Assembly (NCBI GenBank): GCA_002327985.1
Contig: DCVM01000061.1
Location: 44,839 to 55,512, forward strand
Length of the DNA: 10,674 nt
Direction of reading: 5' to 3'
Origin: Syntrophaceae bacterium UBA2188
Lineage (GTDB): Bacteria > Desulfobacterota > BSN033 > UBA1163
The notes beneath the pieces are model-generated. The model was not told where the DNA came from, did no database searches, and saw nothing but the letters and a program-made list of their open reading frames with translations. Position numbers and translations under genes: made by a program. Shown here one piece after another: positions 1 to 5,511 of this stretch (its first letter is position 1; the number at the start of each line of letters is the position of its first letter).

Positions 1-118
1 ATAGTTCTTGGTAGTTTTCATGGTTTAAGCCTGTCCCATATGAACGGAAGGTGTGGTAGCCGTCATAGAAAGATCTCAGATCTGGAATGAATAAAAATTT
101 AAAGGTGAGGAGAGTAAG

Positions 119-1486
119 ATGTCAAAGAAAGAGAAGCTCGTCATCATTGGCGGTTCGGCAGGTGGCCCAAGCGCAGCCGCGAGGGCAAAACGGTTTAATC
201 CTGATCTTGAAGTCACCATGTTCGAACAGGGTCGATTCGTATCCTACGGCTCCTGAGAGACCCCCTACTACATCGGAGATGTAGTCAAAGAGCAGAAAAA
301 ATTAGTGGTTCGGACCCCTCAACAATTTAAAGAAATGCAGGATATTGAGGTCAAAACCGAGCATCGGGTCACGAAAATTGATCCCAAAGAGAAGAAGATT
401 CAAGTCGACAATTTATCAAAATCCGAAACTCAATGGTTTCCTTATGACCAACTCGTCATTGCCACTGGCGCCCGATCCAGAAGGCTGAATATTCCCGGCA
501 ATGATTCAAAAAATATATTTACGCTCAAGGATCTTCAGGACGGCATTCATATTAAAAACTATATCGACGAAAAAAGGCCAAACCAGGTAGCCGTTTTAGG
601 TGGTGGGTTTATTGGATTGGAGATGTGCGAGGCTTTTCGGTTGAGGAATATGGAAACCTTTCTATTCTGCCGTAGAGATTTGCCAGCAGGAAATCTCGAA
701 AGGGAAATCTCTGAAAAAATATTGAATGAATTACAAGAGAATGGCGTTCATTTTCTGGACCATCAGGAACCCGTGGCCTTTAGACTGAATAGTAATGGTG
801 AGATCACTTCGATTGAGACCAGCAAAGATCAATTTCCGGCGGATATGGTTCTGATGGCGGTTGGTGTTATCCCCAATGTGGAAATAGCCAGGAAGGCAGG
901 TGTTGAGTTGGGAAAGACCGGAGCCATTCGAACAGATACGGCTCAAAAGACCAACCTTGTAGATATTTATACTGCTGGCGATTGCTGCGAAGCTTTCAAT
1001 CTGGTAAGCCAGGATTGGGTTCATACACCTCTTGGTGATATTGCCAATAAACAGGGTCGGGTTGCCGGTGAAAATGCCGCAGGTGGAAGAGCTACCTTTC
1101 TTGGGGTCGTCGGGTCAGCAGCCTTTAAGGTTTTTGAATTGGAAGTTGCCTTTACCGGCTTAGGCACTCAGGCTGCTCAACGTTATGGTTTTGAAGTAGG
1201 TTCACAGGTCATCGAGGCGGAATCAAAGGTAGGCTATATGCCCGGGGCGAAACGGATTGTGGTTAAGTTGATTTTCGACAGAAAAAATGGAAGAGTTTTG
1301 GGAGCTCAGATGGTTGGAAAGGAAGGAGTTGCTCGGAGGATCAACACCCTGGCGGTTGCTCTTCATCAAAAAATGACTATCGATGAAATTGCAAGGCTCG
1401 ATTTTGCTTATGCGCCTCCATTCTCAGCCCCCATGGATCCTATTTTAATAGCGGCCGAGCAGGCAGCGAAGAAAATCGTTAAGTAG
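119..1486 (+). CDS. Selenocysteine-containing FAD/NAD(P)H disulfide oxidoreductase (CoA-disulfide reductase/NADH oxidase family)
   Basis: A flavoprotein that probably uses NAD(P)H to reduce a disulfide, persulfide/polysulfide, CoA-disulfide or oxygen in the cytoplasm; the substrate is not determined. Read from ATG 119 through the in-frame TGA at 254-256, it is 455 residues, close to the usual length of about 440-450. Visible motifs are an N-terminal FAD site GGSAGG (11-16), the active-site segment SYGS-U-ETPYY with selenocysteine 46 where relatives have Cys, ATG (in VIATGAR), an NAD(P)H site LGGGFIG (160-166), the AGD flavin motif (286-288), and a C-terminal dimerisation domain with YAPPF (431-435), which carries a conserved tyrosine in CoA-disulfide reductases. 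GGTGAGGAG (104-112) gives a good ribosome site 6 nt before the start. The first 62 codons hold the FAD motif, so a start at 305 would leave a non-functional protein. A 4Fe-4S ferredoxin follows 46 bp later. The alternative is a nonsense-mutated Cys gene, but the hairpin argues against that. Confidence 0.88.
254..256 (+). other. In-frame TGA read as selenocysteine (Sec46)
   Basis: This TGA is in the same frame as ATG 119 and as the 76 downstream sense codons up to GTG 305 and beyond to the TAG at 1484-1486. It falls between SYGS and ETPYYIGD. Relatives in the CoA-disulfide reductase/NADH oxidase family have the catalytic cysteine here, followed two residues later by a conserved PYY. Cys-to-Sec replacement at the redox residue is the standard pattern for bacterial selenoproteins. 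The genes for decoding (selA, selB, selC, selD) are not in this window, so the organism's ability to insert Sec is inferred. Confidence 0.85.
267..285 (+). promoter_or_regulatory. Putative bacterial SECIS hairpin
   Basis: Bases 267-274 (ACTACATC) pair perfectly with 278-285 (GATGTAGT), leaving a GGA loop at 275-277. If the closing C-G opens, the loop is CGGAG. The loop begins 18 nt after the TGA at 254-256, with G in its first two positions. Known bacterial SECIS elements are short stem-loops inside the coding region immediately downstream of UGA, with a G near the start of the apical loop, bound by SelB. The stem also encodes the conserved YYIGDVV segment, so part of its sequence is constrained by the protein. 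Eight uninterrupted pairs at the right distance are still unlikely to be coincidence. Folding was done by eye. Confidence 0.75.
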
Positions 1487-1532
1487 AAAATACAGAATTC
1501 TGAATTTAATAAAAATCCAAAAGGATGAGAAC

Positions 1533-1709
1533 ATGGCAGTCATTATTGATCTGGAAAAATGCACAGGATGCGGTACTTGTGAAGAGGGTTGTCCGGTAGA
1601 GGCCATTAAGATTGAGAATGAGAAGGCCGTGGTCGATGCAGAGACCTGCGTCGATTGTGGCACCTGTGTCGATGAATGTCCTGAAAAAGCCATCAGCGAA
1701 GGAACATAA
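1533..1709 (+). CDS. 2[4Fe-4S] ferredoxin, 58 residues
   Basis: A small electron carrier of the clostridial-type ferredoxin family. The 58-residue protein has two CxxCxxCxxxCP clusters: Cys10, 13, 16, 20 (CTGCGTCEEGCP) and Cys39, 42, 45, 49 (CVDCGTCVDECP). Each is expected to help bind one [4Fe-4S] cluster, with the last Cys of each motif serving the other cluster as in known 2[4Fe-4S] ferredoxins. It is acidic, as expected. The ATG at 1533 is preceded by AAGGATGAG (1521-1529). It lies 46 bp after the selenoprotein gene on the same strand, with no hairpin terminator between, so the two are probably co-transcribed and this may pass electrons to or from that flavoprotein (inference). It is short enough to be missed by length-filtered ORF calling. 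Confidence 0.93.
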   Translation: MAVIIDLEKCTGCGTCEEGCPVEAIKIENEKAVVDAETCVDCGTCVDECPEKAISEGT

Positions 1710-1730
1710 ATTCATTAAAAATAAAAGTCA

Positions 1731-1759
1731 TTGGTCTAAAAGTATGGGTAAGGATGCCC
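1731..1759 (+). repeat. Intergenic repeat motif, copy 1
   Basis: The 29-bp stretch TTGGTCTAAAAGTATGGGTA plus AGGATGCCC resembles 5372-5401 (TTGGGCTAAGGGTTAAGGTA plus AAGATGCCGG). Both lie shortly after the stop codon of a gene. A partial inverted relative, GGGCTTCCTAACCTTAACCC, lies at 1862-1881 in the same gap. They look like the ends of a dispersed intergenic element. The match is imperfect and was judged by eye. Confidence 0.4.
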
Positions 1760-1781
1760 TTTTTATTATGACCATGAACGT

Positions 1782-1853
1782 TAAACGATAAACGATAAAC
1801 AGTGTATTATCCTTTTAGTTCATTATTCGTCGTTTATTGTCCATTGTCCATTG
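1782..1853. repeat. Two 7-bp tandem arrays in a gene gap
   Basis: Bases 1782-1800 are 2.7 copies of TAAACGA, and 1837-1853 are about 2.4 copies of TTGTCCA (reverse complement TGGACAA). TCGTTTA-like sequence (CGTCGTTTA, 1828-1836) adjoins the second array, so the two arrays are partly inverted copies and could fold back on each other. The surrounding 1710-1927 gap is AT-rich and shows no convincing gene. Confidence 0.55.
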
Positions 1854-1905
1854 TACCATACGGGCTTCCTAACCTTAACCCAAATACCATTTTCGTCGTT
1901 TTTGA

Positions 1906-1922
1906 CTGCCTGCGGTAGGCAG
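1906..1922. repeat. Short palindrome, imperfect copy
   Basis: CTGCCT (1906-1911) pairs with AGGCAG (1917-1922) around a GCGGT loop. It is a one-base variant of the longer perfect palindrome at 3354-3372, so this is a repeated element rather than a chance hairpin. It directly abuts the MOSC gene start, and its right arm supplies the purine-rich GGCAGGGG that may act as that gene's ribosome site. Confidence 0.6.
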
Positions 1923-1927
1923 GGGTG

Positions 1928-2392
1928 ATGCGTGTTTCATCAGAAATTTCTATGGAAAAGCATGCAAAAGTGGTGGGTGTGTGTGTGAGTCAAAGGAGGG
2001 CTGATCCAAAGATAAATGTGGGCAGGGGTCTCCTCAAAAAGGGTCATGGACTGGTGGGCGATTCTCATGCTGGGACCGAGAAAGAAGTCAGCCTTTTGGC
2101 GATGGAGAGTATCCAAAAACTTTGCCAAGAGACAGGCCTCTCGGCTGGGTCTGGATCTTTTGCTGAAAATATCACCACCGAGGGAGTCGATTTAGTATCC
2201 ATCCCTATTGGGTCAACATTACAGATTGGTGAGGCGAAACTCAAAATAATCCAGATTGGTAAAGATCCATCCCAGGCTCACACCTATAACTATCAGGGTT
2301 ATTCTATTCTACCCAAGGAAGGGGTGTTCTGTAAGGTGATCGAAAGTGGAGAGGTTAAGTTTGGGGATAAGATTCAACTCATTGAAGGGTAA
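1928..2392 (+). CDS. MOSC-domain protein
   Basis: A stand-alone MOSC domain (the fold shared with the C-terminal domain of eukaryotic Mo-cofactor sulfurase), about 154 residues, the usual length for small bacterial members. The family binds molybdenum cofactor or carries sulfur, but most small members have no proven reaction. Typical landmarks are GLVGDSHAG near residue 40, GSFAENITTEGVDL in the middle (relatives have GAFGENLTTEG), and GVFCKVIESGEVKFGD near the C terminus. ATG 1928 was chosen because GGTAGGCAGGGG lies just upstream. GTG 1925 and ATG 1952 are alternatives; 1952 begins with MEKHAKVVGV and fits family N termini better but has no visible ribosome site. The MBL-fold gene starts 12 bp after the stop, so the two are very likely one operon. 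A MoeA-like gene at the end of the window is another Mo-cofactor hint. Confidence 0.85.
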   Translation: MRVSSEISMEKHAKVVGVCVSQRRADPKINVGRGLLKKGHGLVGDSHAGTEKEVSLLAMESIQKLCQETGLSAGSGSFAENITTEGVDLVSIPIGSTLQIGEAKLKIIQIGKDPSQAHTYNYQGYSILPKEGVFCKVIESGEVKFGDKIQLIEG

Positions 2393-2404
2393 GGAGAGAC
2401 ATTG

Positions 2405-3244
2405 ATGAATGCTCGAATAACGATATTATGTGAGAATCTGGTGGGTCGATTAGTGGGTTCAGGCGAACATGGTTTTTCTGCTTTTATTGAAACGGAAAGG
2501 GGAAATTATCTTTTCGATACGGGGAGTGGTCGTTCTATCGTGCCAAACAGCCTTACCCTGAGTAAAGATTTGAAGAGCATAAAAAAAATTTTCCTCAGCC
2601 ATGGTCATTATGATCATACCGGAGGGCTGCCTGAAGTGCTCAAATTGAAGGGAAAGGTGGATGTTCACGCCCACCCTCATGTCTTCTTGGACCGAATTGC
2701 TATACTCAAAGAAGAGGGCAGGGACATAAAACGATTCATAGGCATTCGTTATAAAAAGAGATACTTAGAATCTCTCGGAGCTAATTTTGTCTTCAATACG
2801 AATTTTATGGAATTGGAGAAGGGACTGTTTTTGACAGGGGAAGTTCCAAGGCAAACCTCTTTTGAAAAGCCTGATCCAAGACTTTTCAGTGAAACGGATG
2901 GGAAAACGACCCATGATCTCTTCTTAGATGATCAATCCCTTATTCTGGATACAGATAAAGGAATGGTTCTGATTCTGGGGTGTGCCCATGCAGGAATGAT
3001 CAATATCATTCACCACACTGTCAATAAAATGGGAAAAGGGAGATTTCATGCCGTTTTGGGGGGAACTCACTTAGATTTTTTAACCCCTGAGCAATTGGAG
3101 GAGTCGATTCGGTCTCTTAAAAAGATGGAGATTGAAAAGATTGGCGTTTCCCATTGCACCGGAATGAAGGCGGCTTTCCGACTCCATCAAGAATTTGGAG
3201 ACAGATTCTTCTATGGATGTGTGGGGAGTGTACTGGAGGTTTAA
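2405..3244 (+). CDS. MBL-fold metallo-hydrolase (COG1237-like)
   Basis: A 279-residue metallo-beta-lactamase-fold protein of the branch that includes the archaeal dihydropterin ribofuranosyl-aminobenzene phosphate synthase annotation (MJ0301-like). The metal site is complete: HGHYDHTGG gives His66, His68, Asp70 and His71; His195 lies in GCAHAG; His222 in GGTHL; and His250 in SHCTG. Two metal ions, Zn or Fe, would be expected. The SHCTG and GGTHL motifs with the GCAHAG box are typical of this branch. Bacterial members are usually of unknown substrate, and the pterin-related name should not be transferred without proof. AAGGAGAG (2391-2398) lies 6 nt before ATG 2405, which is preferred over the overlapping TTG at 2402. 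It follows the MOSC gene by 12 bp, so a shared pathway, possibly pterin- or metal-related, is likely. Confidence 0.88.
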   Translation: MNARITILCENLVGRLVGSGEHGFSAFIETERGNYLFDTGSGRSIVPNSLTLSKDLKSIKKIFLSHGHYDHTGGLPEVLKLKGKVDVHAHPHVFLDRIAILKEEGRDIKRFIGIRYKKRYLESLGANFVFNTNFMELEKGLFLTGEVPRQTSFEKPDPRLFSETDGKTTHDLFLDDQSLILDTDKGMVLILGCAHAGMINIIHHTVNKMGKGRFHAVLGGTHLDFLTPEQLEESIRSLKKMEIEKIGVSHCTGMKAAFRLHQEFGDRFFYGCVGSVLEV

Positions 3245-3353
3245 AACGAAAATAGTCTTTTGGTTAAGGTGACAAGGCCTGTATGGTCTGATGTCAGAGG
3301 GTGAAGTAAAGATTTTAGGACGATTGATGTAACCTATTGACGAAACCGGCTTC

Positions 3354-3372
3354 CCTGCCTGCGGCAGGCAGG
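3354..3372. repeat. Perfect 19-bp palindrome CCTGCCTGCGGCAGGCAGG
   Basis: Nine bases pair perfectly with nine around a single central G; in a real hairpin the tip would open. A related copy lies at 1906-1922. Both sit in gene gaps near CTTACCTTAACC or CCTAACCTTAACCC sequence, so they seem to be parts of one dispersed intergenic element. No T-run follows, so it is not a classic terminator. Confidence 0.75.
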
Positions 3373-3406
3373 CTTACCTTAACCGTTGGACCTCAGACTT
3401 TATTTT

Positions 3407-3877
3407 ATGATCAATATAAATATCCCTGGATGGGGAAACATCGAGATTGAAAATCTGGTCCTCGATCTGAATGGAACCATTGCCACAGACGGGAGGATTC
3501 CCATCGAGGTGAGAGAAAAAATAAATGTACTCTCTGAGAAGGTGAAAATTTACATACTTACAGCTGACACTCAAGGGACTGCCATCGAAGAAAGTTCAGC
3601 GATGGGCGTAGAATTACTGAAGGTTTCAGAAGAAAACAGCACCGAAGTGAAATTAAGAGTTATGGAATCCCTGGATCCGATGAGGACGGTTGCCATCGGA
3701 AATGGAAGCAATGATCATCTCATTCTGAAAGAAGCTGCTCTCGGGATCGCCGTTTTAGGGGATGAGGGAATATCCGCTTCTGCCATGAAGAGTGCGGATG
3801 TCATCGTAAAGAATATTTCTGATGCTTTGGATCTCTTTCTGAAGCCTAAGAGACTTATTGCTACATTGAGAGAGTAA
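3407..3877 (+). CDS. HAD-superfamily protein (soluble P-type ATPase-like, COG4087-like)
   Basis: A 156-residue single-domain HAD protein. Motif I is LDLNGT with the nucleophile Asp20. The second position, an acid/base Asp in ordinary HAD phosphatases, is Asn22. Motif II is represented by TADTQGT, and motif IV by GNGSND (98-103), where Asn102 and Asp103 would bind Mg. There is no sizeable cap domain, as in the soluble relatives of the P-type ATPase phosphorylation domain. The substrate is unknown. ATG 3407 (MININIPGWG) is preferred over an upstream TTG at 3386 because the extra residues look non-conserved; neither has a clear Shine-Dalgarno sequence. It stands 162 bp after the MBL gene, behind a palindromic repeat, and may be a separate transcription unit. 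Confidence 0.82.
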   Translation: MININIPGWGNIEIENLVLDLNGTIATDGRIPIEVREKINVLSEKVKIYILTADTQGTAIEESSAMGVELLKVSEENSTEVKLRVMESLDPMRTVAIGNGSNDHLILKEAALGIAVLGDEGISASAMKSADVIVKNISDALDLFLKPKRLIATLRE

Positions 3878-3884
3878 AAAGAAT

Positions 3885-3966
3885 TTGAATGATTGAATAA
3901 TGGAATGTTGGAGAAATGGAATCTTGGGTTTACGCCGCCCCATTATTCCAGTATTCCACTATTCCA
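3885..3966. repeat. Inverted pair of 8-bp tandem arrays
   Basis: Bases 3885-3924 are five octamers: TTGAATGA, TTGAATAA, TGGAATGT, TGGAGAAA, TGGAATCT. Bases 3943-3966 are three octamers: TTATTCCA, GTATTCCA, CTATTCCA. The second array is the reverse complement of the first (unit TGGAATAN), so the region can fold into a long imperfect hairpin around TTTACGCCGCCC. This explains the odd low-complexity peptide encoded in front of the methyltransferase and argues that 3916 is not its real start. Confidence 0.6.
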
Positions 3967-3984
3967 ACTTTTGGATTATTTGTT

Positions 3985-4629
3985 ATGAGTTCTTTACGCC
4001 GCCTCTATTATGATCTTTTTTCTAAGATCTACGATGTTATTATCCGACTCCATTCCCGGGATATCGAGGGTTCGCTTCGAAGATTTATTGTCGAAAGAAC
4101 AAATCTGTCCAAAGGGGAAAAGGGTTTGGACCTCTGCACTGGGACTGGTTCGGTAGCCATGGAATTGGCCAAACCTGTGGGCGAAGATGGCTTGGTGGTG
4201 GGCCTCGATTTTTCTCGGGGAATGCTTAAGAAGGCCAAAAAAAAAGCTAAAAAGTTTCAGATTGATCACCTTCATTTGGTGCAGGCGAATGCCAGTCAAC
4301 TCCCATTCAAGGGATCCTCCTTTCAAGGGGTAACATGTTCACATGCCTTCTATGAGTTAAAGGGAGAGGAAAGAGCAATAGCCATCAGTGAGGTGGCAAG
4401 AGTTTTAAGAGGGGGTGGCAGATTCTGTCTGATGGAGCACGCGAAACCGGAGAAGGCATTTGTGCGGTTCCTTTTTTATGTTCGGATCTTCTTTCTTGGT
4501 TCAAAGGATGCGAAGAAGTTTCTTATGGAAGAAGGATCAATATTTGGAGAAAGGTTTAAAAACATAACGAAGATGATGAGTCCTACAAGAAAATCGAAAC
4601 TGATCTATGGGGAGAAAGGAGGAGAATAG
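3985..4629 (+). CDS. Class I SAM-dependent methyltransferase
   Basis: A 214-residue methyltransferase of the UbiE/Methyltransf_11 type. Motif I is DLCTGTG (49-55), the SAM glycine loop. VVGLDFSRGML follows, with Asp at the end of strand 2 for the ribose hydroxyls, then QANASQLPFKGSSF (motif II) and a post-motif EVARVLRGGGRFCLMEH typical of UbiE relatives. The substrate cannot be told; UbiE itself acts on quinones, but this protein is shorter and diverged. ATG 3985 (MSSLRRLYYD) is chosen because the reading frame upstream to ATG 3916 runs through an octamer repeat array and yields repeat-derived residues; no strong ribosome site is seen before 3985. The stop overlaps the ribosome site of the next gene, so the two are translationally close. 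Confidence 0.85.
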   Translation: MSSLRRLYYDLFSKIYDVIIRLHSRDIEGSLRRFIVERTNLSKGEKGLDLCTGTGSVAMELAKPVGEDGLVVGLDFSRGMLKKAKKKAKKFQIDHLHLVQANASQLPFKGSSFQGVTCSHAFYELKGEERAIAISEVARVLRGGGRFCLMEHAKPEKAFVRFLFYVRIFFLGSKDAKKFLMEEGSIFGERFKNITKMMSPTRKSKLIYGEKGGE

Positions 4630-4633
4630 GCCA

Positions 4634-5365
4634 TTGAAAATACTTGATGACCTCTTTTCAGATCTTAAAAGAAATGATGATCCAGTGAGGAGCGTCCATA
4701 CCTGTGTCTTTTGGACTGCAGTCGTCACAAAACACTGCGGCCTCTCCTCAACATTTAGAGATGAAGGGATTCCTCACGATCGGGGTGTGCGGGACGTAGG
4801 AAACCTTACCCGAAAGACAGCATTGGAATTAGCCGAATATGCTAAGTCAGGGAGTTTATTGGAAGCCTCAATCGGGATGGCAACCATTAATTCACTGATT
4901 GATGTGGATGAATCAAAATGCATCGAAAAGAATGCCTTTGAAATAATTCTGGAGAATGGAACGGACAAAAATGTGGCAATCGTTGGCCACTTTCCCTGGA
5001 TTCCTAAGTTGAGAGGGAAGGTCAAAAATCTCTGGGTTCTTGAACAGAGGCTCAAAGAGGGGGATTTGCCCGCTAGGGAAGCGGATCGAATTTTACCCCA
5101 GTGTGAAGTTGTAGGAATAACGGGAACCTCTTTCATCAACCATACCATAGAAGGTCTTCTTGCTCTTTGTAAAAGGGCTTTTATCGTATTGGTCGGCCCC
5201 ACTTCGCCCATTTCCCCTATTCTTTTTGACTATGGAATCGATGCCATCTGTGGTATAAAAGTGGTCGATTCAGAAAAGGTGATTCAATCTATCAGCGAAG
5301 GGGCGACCTTTAAGGAAGTCACCGGAGTGAAACTTCTTGCTTTAACCAAGACAGTTAGAAAATAA
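4634..5365 (+). CDS. DUF364/DUF4213-type Rossmann-fold protein
   Basis: A 243-residue protein resembling the DUF4213-DUF364 family, annotated from structure as a putative heavy-metal-chelating Rossmann-like protein. An N-terminal domain (about 1-95) contains HTCVFWTAVVTKHCGLSSTF. The C-terminal Rossmann-like domain contains NVAIVGHFPWI (about 112-122), LEQRLKEGDLPAREADRILPQCEVVGITGTSFINHT, and VLVGPTSPISPILFDYGIDAICG, which are hallmark DUF364 stretches. The family's biochemical role is unproven. TTG 4634 is chosen as start because a near-perfect AAAGGAGGAG (4615-4624) sits 9 nt upstream; an in-frame ATG at 4607 would lie before this ribosome site and overlap the methyltransferase. The gap to the methyltransferase stop is only 4 bp, so they are probably co-translated. 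Confidence 0.82.
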   Translation: MKILDDLFSDLKRNDDPVRSVHTCVFWTAVVTKHCGLSSTFRDEGIPHDRGVRDVGNLTRKTALELAEYAKSGSLLEASIGMATINSLIDVDESKCIEKNAFEIILENGTDKNVAIVGHFPWIPKLRGKVKNLWVLEQRLKEGDLPAREADRILPQCEVVGITGTSFINHTIEGLLALCKRAFIVLVGPTSPISPILFDYGIDAICGIKVVDSEKVIQSISEGATFKEVTGVKLLALTKTVRK

Positions 5366-5371
5366 GAGTCG

Positions 5372-5401
5372 TTGGGCTAAGGGTTAAGGTAAAGATGCCG
5401 G
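5372..5401 (+). repeat. Intergenic repeat motif, copy 2
   Basis: TTGGGCTAAGGGTTAAGGTA followed by AAGATGCCGG resembles 1731-1759. The GGTTAAGGT core also appears at 3262-3270 and, inverted (ACCTTAACC), at 3376-3384. It lies just after the DUF364 stop in a 146-bp gap that otherwise shows no recognisable gene, terminator or clear promoter. Confidence 0.4.
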
Positions 5402-5511
5402 TTTAGTTAAATTGATATTAAAGAAGAGGCCAGTCAATTCAGGGCGCGAGATAAAACATACCCACATAATAAGAGAATAAAAACTTTAGGCATGAGGGAA
5501 AGGGATAGAAC

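Noticed and set aside
73..85. AGATCTCAGATCT repeated palindrome upstream of the selenoprotein
   Set aside because: AGATCT is self-complementary and two copies can arise by chance; no further evidence for an operator.
1..90. Open frame from the left edge to TGA 88-90, possible tail of an upstream gene
   Set aside because: Only 29 codons, with no recognisable motif; too short to support.
254..256. TGA as an ordinary stop, with the protein starting at GTG 305
   Set aside because: A start at 305 would remove the FAD-binding motif and the active-site residue. The coding frame is unbroken on both sides, and a good ribosome site precedes ATG 119.
87..284. 65-residue open frame beginning at 87
   Set aside because: It lies in another frame of the selenoprotein N terminus, has a low-complexity Ser/Arg/Pro composition and no recognisable motif.
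1493..1502. CAGAATTCTG, a 10-bp palindrome between selenoprotein and ferredoxin genes
   Set aside because: Short and AT-rich, with no second copy or other sign of an operator.
4774..5211. 145-residue antisense open frame opposite the DUF364 gene, and similar antisense frames elsewhere
   Set aside because: Shadow of a well-supported gene; no motif or plausible ribosome site on the minus strand.
5402..5511. Promoter for the GlpA-like operon (TTGATA at 5412)
   Set aside because: No acceptable -10 box at the right spacing, so I do not claim a promoter.
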